64,000 nucleotides of DNA, from NCBI RefSeq assembly GCF_025244905.1, contig NZ_CP104285.1, forward strand, positions 310,001-374,000. The letters run 5' to 3'. The notes below the pieces were generated by a model. It saw nothing but the letters and a program-made list of their open reading frames with translations, made no database searches and was not told the origin of the DNA. Numbering within the stretch: position 1 is the stretch's first letter; every line of letters begins with the position of its first letter. Below, in pieces: positions 37,732 through 47,593 of the stretch. Source of the DNA: Enterobacter mori. Lineage in GTDB: Bacteria > Pseudomonadota > Gammaproteobacteria > Enterobacterales > Enterobacteriaceae. The position numbers were made by a program, and so were the translations under genes.

Positions 37732-38180
37732 GCGTTGTCTCCGCGAACGAGCGTAAAGAAGTCGACCCGGCTGGTGTTCACTTCGGCCTGACGTGCGGCA
37801 ATGCGCGCGGCGCGGTCGGCTTCCAGCGGGGCAATAAGGGTTTCCATTAACGTCTGGAAATAGGGTTGTTCCTGTAAAAGCGCATCGATCACCGCGCAGC
37901 GCTCGGCATGCGCTTTATCGCGCCCCAGCACATAGCTGTAGCCCAGCGTGCCGCTGTTCAGACGGATCGCTGCCCGGGTGAGGGTGGCGTCTCCGGCGAA
38001 GAAGCGCTCGCCGGTGCCCCCCATGCGCGCCTGGATTTGTACCAGGCCAATCTCCGGGGCGCGGATAGTGTCGTAGTCCGGCGCGAGGTTGAGCGCGTTC
38101 ATGCGGCTGTGCAGCGCGGCAGGCTGAGAGTGGGCCAGCACGCGCATCCAGCGTTGACGGACGGAGGTGTCGAAATGCAT
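37728..38180 (-). CDS. phnG: C-P lyase core subunit PhnG
   Basis: A 150-aa subunit of the PhnGHIJ complex ([38 protein letters not shown]). It follows phnF with no gap. Confidence 0.95.
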   Translation of the reverse strand: MHFDTSVRQRWMRVLAHSQPAALHSRMNALNLAPDYDTIRAPEIGLVQIQARMGGTGERFFAGDATLTRAAIRLNSGTLGYSYVLGRDKAHAERCAVIDALLQEQPYFQTLMETLIAPLEADRAARIAARQAEVNTSRVDFFTLVRGDNA

Positions 38181-38906
38181 TCAGTGCTCCATGGTGAATT
38201 CGATCATGTCGGCGCGTGTCAGACTGACGGAGTATTCCGTCGCGTCGATCTCGCCGTCACGGTGGTTGAGGGTGCGCACGCAGAGCAGCGGGGCCATATT
38301 GGGAATTTCGAGCACCTTGCTCTCTTTCGCCTGCGCGCGGCGGGCGCTGATGCGCGTCTGAGTGCGCTTAAGCGCAATGCCTGTCGCATCCTGAAGAAAG
38401 TCATGTAGCGAGCCGCTGGAGAAATTCTGCAGCACAGGCCAGAGGGTGAGGTCTGCGAAGTAGTGGTCTATCTGGCATACCGCCACGCCGTTGACCCGTC
38501 GCAACGTGCGGAGATGAACAACGTTGTCGCCCTCCTGGATCCCCAGCGCGTCCGCCACGTGGCTGGAGGCCGGGCGCAATACCGAGAGCAGTTTTTCACT
38601 GGTCGGGTGGCTGCCCTGATCCAGCAGGTTCTGGCTAAAGCGCGCCTGAGCGTTCAGCGGGTAGTCGAACGGACGCATCAGCACCAGTACGCCCACGCCC
38701 TGACGGCGCTGGACCCAGCCGCGCTCGACCAACTGGTCAATGGCGCGGCGCAGGGTGTGTCGGTTCACTTCATAGCGGTCGGCAAGCTGCTGCTCGGCGG
38801 GCAGGTAGTCCCCGCAGCGGTAGTGCGTGCGCAGCTCCACTTCGAGCTTTGCCGCAATCTCTTGCCAGCGGGTGGGGTAACTGGTCGGATGTCTGGATAA
38901 GTGCAT
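38181..38906 (-). CDS. phnF: GntR/HutC-type regulator PhnF
   Basis: A 241-aa regulator: winged HTH at about residues 15-80 (RYEVNRHTLRRAIDQLVERGWV) and a UTRA ligand-binding domain at about 95-235. Its position inside the phn operon is conserved in E. coli; its regulatory role there is not firmly established. Confidence 0.94.
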   Translation of the reverse strand: MHLSRHPTSYPTRWQEIAAKLEVELRTHYRCGDYLPAEQQLADRYEVNRHTLRRAIDQLVERGWVQRRQGVGVLVLMRPFDYPLNAQARFSQNLLDQGSHPTSEKLLSVLRPASSHVADALGIQEGDNVVHLRTLRRVNGVAVCQIDHYFADLTLWPVLQNFSSGSLHDFLQDATGIALKRTQTRISARRAQAKESKVLEIPNMAPLLCVRTLNHRDGEIDATEYSVSLTRADMIEFTMEH

Positions 38907-38925
38907 AGAAACAAAGCCTCGCTTC

Positions 38926-39705
38926 TCAGATGAAGTGCTTACGCAAACGTTGAGAGAGGAAATCCAGCAGGCTGACGGTGACGATAATGAGCACCATCAA
39001 TGCGCAGGTTTGCTGGAACTGGAAACCGCGAATGGCTTCCCACAGGGTGACGCCAATCCCGCCTGCGCCCACCATGCCGACCACGGTGGCGGAGCGGACG
39101 TTGGACTCAAAGCGGTACAGAGAGTAAGAGATCAGCAGCGGCATCACCTGAGGCAGAACGCCGTAGAGGATCTCTTCGATTTTGTTGGCACCGGTCGCGC
39201 GAATGCCTTCCACCGGGCCGGGTTCGATGGCTTCAACCGCCTCGGAGAGCAGCTTCGAAAGCACGCCGGTAGTGTGAATGAACAGCGCCATGACGCCCGC
39301 GAACGGACCCAGGCCGACGGCGACCACGAACAGCATCGCAAAGACCATTTCGTTAATGGCGCGGCAGGCGTCCATCAGGCGACGCATCGGCTGGTATATC
39401 CACCACGGCACGATGTTTTCGGCGCTCATCAGGCCAAACGGAATGGAAAGAACGACGGCAAGGGCGGTGCCCCAGACGGCGATTTGCAGGGTGATCGCCA
39501 TTTCGCCAAGGTAGTCCTGCCACTGGCTGAAGTCCGGCGGGAAGAAATCGGCGGCGAAGGTGGCCATGTTGCCGGAATCTTTGAAGAGCAGCAGCGGATC
39601 CATTTCCGCGCCCTTCCAGGAGATAACGAGCACCGCCAGCAGGATGGCCCAGCTTATGAGCGAGAACCAGCTGCGCTTTGGCGGTGGGAGGGTAATGGTT
39701 TGCAT
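38926..39705 (-). CDS. phnE: Phosphonate ABC transporter permease PhnE
   Basis: A 259-aa permease with about six TM segments and the EAA-type loop [22 protein letters not shown]. The frame is intact and full length; the E. coli K-12 gene is inactivated by an 8-bp duplication. It works with PhnC and PhnD. Confidence 0.96.
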   Translation of the reverse strand: MQTITLPPPKRSWFSLISWAILLAVLVISWKGAEMDPLLLFKDSGNMATFAADFFPPDFSQWQDYLGEMAITLQIAVWGTALAVVLSIPFGLMSAENIVPWWIYQPMRRLMDACRAINEMVFAMLFVVAVGLGPFAGVMALFIHTTGVLSKLLSEAVEAIEPGPVEGIRATGANKIEEILYGVLPQVMPLLISYSLYRFESNVRSATVVGMVGAGGIGVTLWEAIRGFQFQQTCALMVLIIVTVSLLDFLSQRLRKHFI

Positions 39706-39726
39706 GATGACTCCTTTGGGTTTAGT

Positions 39727-39763
39727 CCCCTCTCCCTTGAGGGAGAGGGTTAGGGTGAGGGGG
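39727..39763. repeat. GC-rich palindromic repeat between phnE and phnD, copy 1
   Basis: CCCTCTCCC/GGGAGAGGG palindrome with a TTAGGGTGAGGGGG tail, 22 bp upstream of the phnE start. Confidence 0.85.
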
Positions 39764-39780
39764 AAATGTGCGCGCTGATG

Positions 39781-39817
39781 CCCTCACCCCGGCCCTCTCC
39801 CACAGGGAGAGGGAGAA
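39781..39817. repeat. GC-rich palindromic repeat between phnE and phnD, copy 2
   Basis: Second copy, inverted relative to the first (CCCTCACCCCGG arm then CCCTCTCCC/GGGAGAGGG), directly after the phnD stop. The two together could form a longer cruciform. Confidence 0.85.
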
Positions 39818-39822
39818 AAGAT

Positions 39823-40839
39823 CTACTGCACCGCTTTATTCACGCTGGTCATTGCGCCGAGCGCGGCGGTCAGGCGGTCGAGATCGTCCAGCTGGGCCTG
39901 AATTTCAGAGACTTTGCTGGTCTTCTCGTCTTCCTTAAGGCTTTTGTTGTCTTTCACGCCCTGCATCTGCTTGAACAGCGCCAGCTGGCGAATCGGAACC
40001 AGCTGCAGGTCGCTTGACGCGCGGAACGGTGCCCAGCCCAGCTTCTCCAGAACGGCTTTTTCTTCCGGCGTTTTGCCGTAGGTCATAAAGAAGTCATAGA
40101 CCTTGTCCTTGGTGCTTTCGGAGAGGTTTTTACGCCAGACGATCGGGTCGCCCGGGATCAGCGGCGATTTCCAGATAACCTTCAGCTCTTTCAGTTTGTC
40201 CGGCGCGGAGGTCTTCAGCTTGTCGAGGTTTTCGGTGTTGTTAGTGGCAACGTCCACCTGCTTGTTGGCCACCGCCAGGGCGTTGGTTTCGTGGCTGGCG
40301 TTGACGGTGCGCTTGAAGTCGCTGGCGGAGGCGTTGTTTTTGGCGAAGACGTAGTAGCCCGGGACGAGGAAGCCGGAGGTGGAGTTCGGGTCGCCGTTGC
40401 CGAAGGTCAGCTCTTTGCGTTTGGCGAGCAGGTCGTTGAGGTTGTTGATCGGGCTGTCTTTGTTCACGATCAGCACGCTCCAGTAGCCCGGAGAACCGTC
40501 TGCCGCAACGGTCTGGGCAAAGACCTGGCCGTTCGCACGGTCCACCGCTTCCATGGCGGAGAGGTTGCCGTACCAGGCGATGTCCACTTTATTGAAGCGC
40601 ATCCCCTGGATGATGCCCGCGTAGTCCGGGGCAAAGAAGGCGTTCACTTTGATCCCCAGTTTGGTTTCCATATCTTTCAGGAACGGTTCCCACTGGGGCT
40701 TCAGGTTCTGCTGTGATTCTGTCGAAATGATGCCAAAGTTCAGCGCTTTTTCCTGCTCCTCGGCGTAGGCCGGGCTTAACAGGGTGCTGATGCTGAACAT
40801 GCTGGTGAAGGCCAGCGCGGCAACCGTTTTATAGCTCAT
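39823..40839 (-). CDS. phnD: Phosphonate-binding periplasmic protein PhnD
   Basis: A 338-aa periplasmic phosphonate receptor with a signal peptide cut near STLLSPAYA (about residue 26). Conserved FGIISTESQQNLKPQWEPFL and FNKVDIAWYGNLSAMEAV segments line the ligand site. The start at 40839 has GAGG seven bases upstream and gives the E. coli length; an ATG six bases earlier overlaps the ribosome site. Confidence 0.96.
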   Translation of the reverse strand: MSYKTVAALAFTSMFSISTLLSPAYAEEQEKALNFGIISTESQQNLKPQWEPFLKDMETKLGIKVNAFFAPDYAGIIQGMRFNKVDIAWYGNLSAMEAVDRANGQVFAQTVAADGSPGYWSVLIVNKDSPINNLNDLLAKRKELTFGNGDPNSTSGFLVPGYYVFAKNNASASDFKRTVNASHETNALAVANKQVDVATNNTENLDKLKTSAPDKLKELKVIWKSPLIPGDPIVWRKNLSESTKDKVYDFFMTYGKTPEEKAVLEKLGWAPFRASSDLQLVPIRQLALFKQMQGVKDNKSLKEDEKTSKVSEIQAQLDDLDRLTAALGAMTSVNKAVQ

Positions 40840-40862
40840 TTCCATTCCTCGTTATGGGGACG

Positions 40863-41651
40863 TTAAGCAGCCTGCGCGTTCTCTTCGACGCGATTAATGC
40901 TGCGGTAGAGATGGTCAAAACGTTCGTTATCAAACTGGTGGCTTGCGCCATCAAAGAACACGTGGCCCTGACGCAGGGCAACGATGCGCTCGCAGTAGCG
41001 CAGGGCGTAATCCACCTGATGCAGCGTCACCACCACGGTGATGCCGTCGTGCTGGTTAATGTCGCGCAGGGTTTCCATTACGATGCGTGCCGATTCTGGA
41101 TCCAGCGAGGCGATGGGTTCATCGGCAAGAATGATTTTTGCTTTCTGCATCAGCGCGCGGGCGATGGCGACGCGCTGTTGTTGTCCACCGGACAGGGTGG
41201 AAACGCGCTGGTGGGCAAAATGCGCCATACCGACGCGCGTTAGCGCCTGCAGCGCTTCTTGTTTCTGAGAAGAGGAGAACCAGCGCAGGCAGGTACGCCA
41301 GAACGGGGTGCTGCCGAGTGCGCCAATCAGCACGTTTTCCAGCACCGTCAGGCGGTTAACCAGATTGAACTGCTGGAAGATGTAGCCCGTCTGGGCGCGG
41401 CTTTTGCGAATATCGCTTGCCAGACGGCCTGCGCGCTGCACGGTGTTGCCCAGCAACTCGACGTGACTTTCCGGGGTTTTATCGCAGGTAATGAGGCCGC
41501 TTAAATGGCGCAGAAGGGTGGATTTGCCTGAGCCAGAAGGCCCGAGAAGCGCCACCATGTCGCCCTGCTGGACGGTCAGATCAACGGCATGCAGCGCCTT
41601 GTTGTGATGGAAGGTCTTGCTCAGTTTCTCGACGCGGATGACAGTTTGCAT
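40863..41651 (-). CDS. phnC: Phosphonate ABC transporter ATPase PhnC
   Basis: A 262-aa ATPase with Walker [10 protein letters not shown], signature [15 protein letters not shown], Walker [13 protein letters not shown]. First gene of the phnCDEFGHIJKLMNOP operon; a Pho-box-like element lies about 45 bp upstream. Confidence 0.96.
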   Translation of the reverse strand: MQTVIRVEKLSKTFHHNKALHAVDLTVQQGDMVALLGPSGSGKSTLLRHLSGLITCDKTPESHVELLGNTVQRAGRLASDIRKSRAQTGYIFQQFNLVNRLTVLENVLIGALGSTPFWRTCLRWFSSSQKQEALQALTRVGMAHFAHQRVSTLSGGQQQRVAIARALMQKAKIILADEPIASLDPESARIVMETLRDINQHDGITVVVTLHQVDYALRYCERIVALRQGHVFFDGASHQFDNERFDHLYRSINRVEENAQAA

Positions 41652-41696
41652 GTGCTGGGCCTCACAATAAATGTGGCCTCATGCTGGCGCATCAAT

Positions 41697-41714
41697 ATGA
41701 CATTTGGGTTAAGT
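41697..41714 (-). promoter_or_regulatory. Pho-box-like element upstream of phnC
   Basis: Read on the minus strand ACTTAACCCAAATGTCAT resembles the PhoB half-site pair (CTGTCAT and TTAA-CCAAA-GTCA as in the E. coli phnC promoter). It fits phosphate-starvation control of the operon; match quality is moderate. Confidence 0.6.
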
Positions 41715-41763
41715 CTGGGTTGCGGGAATTTGAAGAGTTGAGGGGGATTTGATGACAATTACC

Positions 41764-41828
41764 GTAGGCCCGGTCAGCGCAGCGCCGCCGGGCGCTGTTG
41801 CCGGATGCGCTGCGCTTATCCGGCCTAC
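41764..41828. repeat. REP pair overlapping the yjdN stop
   Basis: Two REP units (GTAGGCCCGG... and ...CCGGCCTAC). The yjdN stop codon at 41825-41827 is the CTA (TAG on the minus strand) of the right unit. Confidence 0.82.
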
Positions 41829-42256
41829 GATTTAACGACGTTAATCATCCATGGCACGCCGTATTTGTCGGTGACTTTACCGAAGCCGTGCGCCCAGAAG
41901 GTTTCCTGCCAGGCCATTTCGACATTGCCGCCATCAGAGAGGCTGTCGAACCAGCGTTTGCCTTCATCCACGTCCTGCGTGTCGAGCACCAGCGTAAATC
42001 CGGCGTACTGCGTGCTGCTGCCGGGTGGCAGACCATCACTCATCATGATATCGCTGCCGGCAATGCGAACGTTAGAGTGGGCGATGGCGGTATCCGGGAA
42101 GTTCATGCCTGACGGACAGCCTTCTTCGCTGTTTTCGTCTTTGGGCATTTCGCCGAAGGTGATTTTGTAGAGGAGTTCTGCGCCGACGGCCTGCTGATAG
42201 AAGGCGGTGGCCTCAGCACAGTTACCAGAGAAAGAGATGTAGGGACTTAACGGCAT
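41825..42256 (-). CDS. yjdN: VOC-fold protein YjdN (PhnB family)
   Basis: A 143-aa glyoxalase/bleomycin-resistance-fold protein (PLSPYISFSGNCAEATAFYQ..., ending KYGVPWMINV). Despite the old name PhnB it has no shown role in phosphonate use. The start at 42256 matches the family; the frame upstream to 42328 runs through repeat sequence. It is preceded by yjdM and followed by phnC. Confidence 0.92.
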   Translation of the reverse strand: MPLSPYISFSGNCAEATAFYQQAVGAELLYKITFGEMPKDENSEEGCPSGMNFPDTAIAHSNVRIAGSDIMMSDGLPPGSSTQYAGFTLVLDTQDVDEGKRWFDSLSDGGNVEMAWQETFWAHGFGKVTDKYGVPWMINVVKS

Positions 42257-42304
42257 AATCTTTACCTCACGAAAGAAAAGCCCGTTAAGTGTAGTTCTTT
42301 TTTT

Positions 42305-42370
42305 GTAGGCCGGATAAGCGTAGCTCATCCGGCAACAGCGCCCGGTAGCGCTTCGCTTACCGGGCCTACA
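42305..42370. repeat. REP pair between yjdM and yjdN
   Basis: Two inverted REP units, GTAGGCCGGATAAGC/GCTCATCCGGC and GCCCGGTAGCGC/GCTTACCGGGC. Confidence 0.85.
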
Positions 42371-42379
42371 GGGGAAAAA

Positions 42380-42715
42380 TCAGTTCTTTTTCACGAACTC
42401 AGATTTCAGTTTCATTGGACCGAAGCCGTCAATTTTGCAGTCGATATTGTGATCGCCTTCTACCAGACGGATATTCTTCACTTTGGTGCCGATCTTCAGC
42501 ATGGAAGAGCTGCCTTTCACCTTCAGATCTTTCACCACGGTGACGCTGTCGCCGTCGGCCAGAAGGTTGCCGTTCGCATCTTTTACGATGAGCGTATCGC
42601 TGTCCTGCGTCGGCTCTGCGTCATTCCATTCGTGTGCGCATTCCGGGCAGATGAACATGCCATTATCTTCGTAAGTGTATTCAGAATTGCATTTCGGACA
42701 GTGTGGGAGTTGCAT
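42380..42715 (-). CDS. yjdM: Zinc-ribbon protein YjdM (PhnA family)
   Basis: A 111-aa protein with an N-terminal zinc ribbon (CPKC...CPEC at residues about 6-27) and a C-terminal SH3-like PhnA domain. Historically called PhnA; function in E. coli is unknown and it is not a phosphonoacetate hydrolase. Confidence 0.94.
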   Translation of the reverse strand: MQLPHCPKCNSEYTYEDNGMFICPECAHEWNDAEPTQDSDTLIVKDANGNLLADGDSVTVVKDLKVKGSSSMLKIGTKVKNIRLVEGDHNIDCKIDGFGPMKLKSEFVKKN

Positions 42716-43311
42716 GTCGGTATCCTCAAAAAAGTGTTAACACGCTGGAAAGTGCCAGCTAAATGACGGCAGAGTGCCGAAAAAGGCGGCAAGTATAACG
42801 CAAATCCACACTTTTGTCGGTGCTATTACATAATAAAAAAAAATGCAAAAATTGTGTTGCGAGTGACACTTGCTGTCAGTCAGTTAAGCGATGCTTGACG
42901 CATTAAGACGATGGAAAGAAATGATGCTAAATATATCGAATATTTTATTGCATCAAATTGCTACGCTCTTCCATTTCGGATAAGGTTAAGCAACAAGTTG
43001 TTATTTATCCACGTTCACCAACGCCATTCATCCCATGGTGGTGGAGAATTACCTCTCTTTTTAGGTGGGTAAATAGCAATGATATATCCTGATGTTTCCT
43101 GGAAATGAGCTACGCTTTTTATCTTTTGGCTTTCCGCCAAGGGGGCCGTTTTACACGCCTCGCAAGGATGGTTATTTATTTCTGATTGCCATCAATTGGT
43201 TATATTTTGCGAACATGTTTTCCATACGTGATCATATAAGCCAAAACAGCATAATCAAAACAAAGTGGCTTAATAAAAGTAATAAATTTGCGTTAAGGAA
43301 AGGCTTTTATC
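42716..43311. other. AT-rich gap between yjdM and crfC
   Basis: About 600 bp, AT-rich, with no supported gene. One plus-strand frame (43092-43334) has no ribosome site or family resemblance. It must contain the divergent promoters of yjdM and crfC, which I could not place. Confidence 0.5.
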
Positions 43312-45666
43312 ATGCACACACAGACTATTTTTGAATTAAGCCAGGAAGCTGAGCGTCTGTTACAGCTCGCTCTACAGAATCTTGAAACGTTGAAATCCAT
43401 GCCAGGTGCGATGCTGGATAGCGCGACGGCCGCGGTGAGAGGCGTTAATAATAATGTCTTGCCTTTACATTTCAGCGCCCGTGGCATCGATGCTCAGCAG
43501 GCGATGCTAAATAATGAATTACGCAAAATAACCCGTCTCGAAATGGTATTGGCCATTGTCGGGACCATGAAGGCGGGTAAATCAACCACCATTAATGCGA
43601 TTGTGGGTACCGAGGTATTGCCTAACCGCAACCGGCCAATGACCGCGCTCCCGACGCTGATCCGCCATACGCCGGGACAGAAGGAGCCTGTACTTCATTT
43701 CTCGCATGTCTCTCCTATTGATGCGTTGATTCTGCAATTGCAGAAAAAACTCTGCGATGACGATCGCGGTAAGCTGGCTCAGCGTCTGGAAATAGATAAA
43801 GACATGAATACCCTGCTGGAGCGTATCGAAAATGGTGAGCCATTTGAAAAGCATCATCTGGGCGCAGAGCCGATATTCCATTGTCTGAAAAGCCTTAATG
43901 ACCTGGTGCGCCTTTCACTGGCGCTGGGAGTGGATTTTCCGTTTTCCGAATACACCGCTATTGAACATATTCCGGTTATTGAGGTGGAGTTTGTCCACCT
44001 CGCAGGGCTGGATGCCCATCTGGGTCAACTGACGTTACTCGACACGCCTGGGCCAAATGAAGCCGGACAGCCGCATCTGCAAAAAATGCTCAGCGAGCAG
44101 TTGGCTCGCGCCTCGGCTGTCCTGGCGGTGATGGACTACACCCAGCTCAAATCGATTTCCGATGAGGAGGTCCGTCAGGCGATTTCGGTGGCGGGTAAAT
44201 CGGTCCCTCTGTATGCGCTGGTCAACAAGTTCGATCAGAAAGACCGTAACAGCGATGACGAGGAACAGGTCCGGGCGTTGATTTCCGGCACATTAATGAA
44301 GGGGAATATTTCGCCTGGGCAGATTTACCCGGTTTCCTCAATGTGGGCCTACCTGGCCAATCGTGCCCGCTATGAGATGGCCGCTAACGGACGGCTCCCT
44401 GACCATCAGGCGCAGCGCTGGGTGCAGGATTTTGCGGAGGCAGCGCTGGGACGTCGCTGGCGAACAGCCGATCTGGACGATATCGACCATATCCGTCATG
44501 CCGCGGACCTGCTGTGGGAAGACTCGTTGTTTGAACAACCCATCCGAAAGCTGATTTACGCCGCGTATGCCAACGCCTCGCTGTTTGCCCTGCGTTCGGC
44601 GTCCCACAAGCTGCTCAACTATGCGCAGAATGCCCGGGAGTATCTCGATTTTCGCTATCAGGGGCTGACCGTGGCCTTCGACGAGCTGGAATTGAATATT
44701 GCCCGGCTTGAGGACGACATGGCGCTGATAAAAACGCGCCAGAGTGTGGTCAGTGATGAAGTGCAACACGAAGTTGAAGAGGCGCTTAGCGCAACAGATG
44801 AGTTCATGGCGCGGCAAAATCACGCGCTGCAACAGGCGATTGGGCAGGTCTTTAGTCACAGCAATATTATGGGTGTCGCCGGTATCGATCGGTTGAACGC
44901 GCGAAACGACGAAGTGGAAGAGAGACATCATCTGGTGCTGGACGACGAAGGGCAGGCGCAGGTTGTACTGAGTAAGATCAGCGCCTCTTGTGAACTGATC
45001 ATGCTGGATGCGCAGGATAAGATCTGTCGAGAGCTGGCGTTGCGCTTCGATCAGCTGGAATCCACGCTGGCACGCTCGCTGAATGAGGCCATGCGCCCCA
45101 TAGAGACGCGGATTAAAGCGCAGCTGAGCCATGCGGGTTTTCGGGCGCGGATCAGTTTCCCTGCGTTTCAACCTAATCAGCTGAACTTCAACACGCGTGC
45201 GCTGTTTAACGATGCCATTGCGATGGATAGCCGTCCGGCGGAGCGAACATTGGGGACGGGCAGCATGCGTGAAACCGTCTCGCGCTGGTTGAACAATCCG
45301 GGCTGGGGCTGGGAGGACGCGGTCGCGACGCGCACGCGATATGTCATCGATATTGCTCAGCTTCATGACAAATTTAAACAACATATCGACCAGTTTTGTG
45401 AACAAATACGTAAAGCTTTGGCCGCGCAGGTCGATGTCTCTGTTACGGCAGGTATGGCGACATTCTTTGCGGAATTTTCATTATGCCTGACCGGGTTACA
45501 GGAAAGCTTGCGTGATAGCCTCGCAGTGCGTCAGCAAAATGAGCATTCGACACGAGCGCTCAGCCAGATGCTGAAGCAAAGTCTGACGACTGCAACGTGG
45601 ATTCAGGAAGATACACGACTGTTACGCGATGATATTCAAACCCTATTCGCGGCAGAGCAACCATGA
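43312..45666 (+). CDS. crfC: Dynamin-like clamp-binding protein CrfC
   Basis: A large GTPase-like protein of 784 aa (E. coli CrfC/YjdA 742), required there for colocalisation of sister replisomes and binding of the sliding clamp. G1 GTMKAGKST at about 84-92, G3 DTPG at 244-247, G4 NKFD at 305-308; the C-terminal half is helical, as in dynamins. The N-terminal ~65 residues and the middle domain diverge from E. coli. It overlaps yjcZ by 4 bp. Confidence 0.94.
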   Translation: MHTQTIFELSQEAERLLQLALQNLETLKSMPGAMLDSATAAVRGVNNNVLPLHFSARGIDAQQAMLNNELRKITRLEMVLAIVGTMKAGKSTTINAIVGTEVLPNRNRPMTALPTLIRHTPGQKEPVLHFSHVSPIDALILQLQKKLCDDDRGKLAQRLEIDKDMNTLLERIENGEPFEKHHLGAEPIFHCLKSLNDLVRLSLALGVDFPFSEYTAIEHIPVIEVEFVHLAGLDAHLGQLTLLDTPGPNEAGQPHLQKMLSEQLARASAVLAVMDYTQLKSISDEEVRQAISVAGKSVPLYALVNKFDQKDRNSDDEEQVRALISGTLMKGNISPGQIYPVSSMWAYLANRARYEMAANGRLPDHQAQRWVQDFAEAALGRRWRTADLDDIDHIRHAADLLWEDSLFEQPIRKLIYAAYANASLFALRSASHKLLNYAQNAREYLDFRYQGLTVAFDELELNIARLEDDMALIKTRQSVVSDEVQHEVEEALSATDEFMARQNHALQQAIGQVFSHSNIMGVAGIDRLNARNDEVEERHHLVLDDEGQAQVVLSKISASCELIMLDAQDKICRELALRFDQLESTLARSLNEAMRPIETRIKAQLSHAGFRARISFPAFQPNQLNFNTRALFNDAIAMDSRPAERTLGTGSMRETVSRWLNNPGWGWEDAVATRTRYVIDIAQLHDKFKQHIDQFCEQIRKALAAQVDVSVTAGMATFFAEFSLCLTGLQESLRDSLAVRQQNEHSTRALSQMLKQSLTTATWIQEDTRLLRDDIQTLFAAEQP

Positions 45667-46538
45667 CAACACAGCTACTGGACGGTCCCGGGCGGACGCT
45701 GGAGTGTATTCATCCCAAATTTATGGTCGATCTGGTTCAGGGCGTGGACGCTGCGCGCCATCCCCATCTGGGGCCGCAGCAGCTGCAGTTTCGTGAACGT
45801 TTGACTCAGGAGATCGTGACGCACACCCGGCTACGACCGTGGGCGATGTCGGGAATGTTCACCCAAAATTCGGCATTGCGCCTGGGGCTGGCGGAGAAGC
45901 TGGCCGGAATGCTCGATCCTGGCCACCTGGCGCTGACCCGTATGTCCGATAAATTGCTGGCGCTCCGGCAGCAGACGAACCCGCGCACCGTTCAGCCCCC
46001 GGGTCTGATGCAGCAGTATGAAGAGCTCACCGCTCACTTTAGCCAGCGTGCGGCTTATAAAGAGAAAGCGCTGACGCAGCGTGGGCTCACGGTTCAGGCG
46101 GGTGAGCATAGTGAGCAGATTTTTACCCGCTGGCGCGCCGGTCAATATGACAGTTGGTCTTTGGCTGGCCGTTGTTACGTTGTTCTGGAAGAGTTGCGCT
46201 GGGGGCCATTTGGTGATGCGTGTCGCCTGGCGAATGACGATGTGGCGGCCATGCTCAAGGATAACCTGCGCAGCATGGCGGCGAATTATCTTGCTCAGGG
46301 TATTAATGCCTCTCCCACCACCCGACACTTTTACCCTCAATGGCTAACAACATCCGCATCCCCCGGTCTGATGGATTATAAGGATATGCTGGGCTGGCTG
46401 GGGGACTGGTGCCTGGCGGATAAACATCCGGTGTGCTGGTCGGTGACGCAGAGCTGGCAGACTGTCGCGCTGGGCATGCCGAGGCTCTGTTCGGCAAAAC
46501 GGCTGGTGGATGGGATGGTGGAAGAGATTTTTGGCTGA
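45663..46538 (+). CDS. yjcZ: YjcZ family protein, partner gene of crfC
   Basis: A 291-aa soluble protein without recognised catalytic motif, co-linear with E. coli YjcZ (292 aa), always next to crfC; the 4-bp overlap (ATGA) indicates coupled translation. In E. coli multicopy yjcZ influences motility regulation; its mechanism is unknown. Confidence 0.9.
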   Translation: MTTQLLDGPGRTLECIHPKFMVDLVQGVDAARHPHLGPQQLQFRERLTQEIVTHTRLRPWAMSGMFTQNSALRLGLAEKLAGMLDPGHLALTRMSDKLLALRQQTNPRTVQPPGLMQQYEELTAHFSQRAAYKEKALTQRGLTVQAGEHSEQIFTRWRAGQYDSWSLAGRCYVVLEELRWGPFGDACRLANDDVAAMLKDNLRSMAANYLAQGINASPTTRHFYPQWLTTSASPGLMDYKDMLGWLGDWCLADKHPVCWSVTQSWQTVALGMPRLCSAKRLVDGMVEEIFG

Positions 46539-46550
46539 ATCTCTGCCCTT

Positions 46551-46583
46551 CCCCCTAACCCTCTCCCCGCAGGGGAGAGGGGA
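46551..46583. repeat. GC-rich palindromic repeat between yjcZ and the KdgT-type gene
   Basis: CCCCCTAACCCTCTCCCC...GGGGAGAGGGG element in the gap between convergent genes. Confidence 0.8.
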
Positions 46584-46600
46584 TGGCCTGGTGCGGTGTG

Positions 46601-47593
46601 TTAATGATTCATTTCTATTGGTTTCGGTTCAGGCTGGGCCTCTTGCACATTCCCGTAGCGTTTCGCATACAGCGCCGTGATGATGGGGACCAGAATCGCG
46701 GTGACAATCACGCTGGCGGCAACCAGTGCTGTAGCTGACGCTGCGACGGGTTCGAAGGCTGGATTAATTTGGGCAATTATCACCGGGTTTGCAACGGCAG
46801 CCCCGGCGGCCGAAGACGCGGCGACACCCGCGGTTCCGTTTCCGCCTCCAATCACGCGGTCAGCAACGATCAGCGGAATACCGGTGATGATGATGACGGC
46901 AACACCCAGCACAATACCCAGCAGGCCGGTATCCAGGATCACGTTCAGGTTGATAGTGTTACCCAGTGCGAAGCCAAAGAACGGGATCAGTACCGGCGTA
47001 GCTTTGCTGAAGAAGTCGCGTAAATCGTGATCCAGATTACCCAGCGCAAAACCGATCAGGAATGGCAGGATCGCACCGACAAAGTGGTGAGGTTCAAAGG
47101 AGGCAAGGCCGGCAGAGCCCAGGATCAACATGGTCATCAGCGGGCCGGACTCCAGAGACATCAGCACGAACGCACCAGATTCTTCCTTGGTGCCGTACTG
47201 ATTCATCAGGCTGGCATACAGACCTCCGTTGGTCATATCCATCGCTGATACGATGGCGAGCACGGATAATCCGGCAAAGAATCCTGTCTGAATGCCGTTC
47301 TCCGGAATGAACATCGCGCAGATCATTGCAACAACCCAGGCGACGGCAATTTTTGTGATAACCAGTGTACCTGATTTGCGTAATACCGTACCCGTGGCAC
47401 GTAAATTAATGGATGCACCGATACAAAAGAACCATACCGCCAGAATCGGTACCGTTCCGCTAATCATACCTTTTGTGAATCCACCAAAATAAGCACCGGT
47501 ATTCGGTGCCAGTGTATTTAAGAACGCACCAAGTACCAGCGGAACCAACATCATTCCGCCGGGGATACGTTCTATTGTGGCTTTAATCTTCAT
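46601..47593 (-). CDS. 2-keto-3-deoxygluconate permease, KdgT family
   Basis: A 330-aa inner-membrane symporter with about ten TM segments and the KdgT signatures [35 protein letters not shown] and [10 protein letters not shown]. It imports 2-keto-3-deoxygluconate with protons in the characterised family. No other pectin or hexuronate genes are nearby, so substrate and regulation are open; it may be a paralog of the main kdgT. The start at 47593 follows GGGTTAAAG; the frame upstream is weaker. Confidence 0.88.
   Translation of the reverse strand: MKIKATIERIPGGMMLVPLVLGAFLNTLAPNTGAYFGGFTKGMISGTVPILAVWFFCIGASINLRATGTVLRKSGTLVITKIAVAWVVAMICAMFIPENGIQTGFFAGLSVLAIVSAMDMTNGGLYASLMNQYGTKEESGAFVLMSLESGPLMTMLILGSAGLASFEPHHFVGAILPFLIGFALGNLDHDLRDFFSKATPVLIPFFGFALGNTINLNVILDTGLLGIVLGVAVIIITGIPLIVADRVIGGGNGTAGVAASSAAGAAVANPVIIAQINPAFEPVAASATALVAASVIVTAILVPIITALYAKRYGNVQEAQPEPKPIEMNH

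Noticed and set aside
30829..41651. phn operon as a horizontally acquired island
   Set aside because: Base composition and gene order match the native enterobacterial arrangement, and no mobility gene is present.
43092..43334. An 80-codon ORF in the yjdM-crfC gap
   Set aside because: No ribosome site, no recognisable family, and it runs into the crfC start region.
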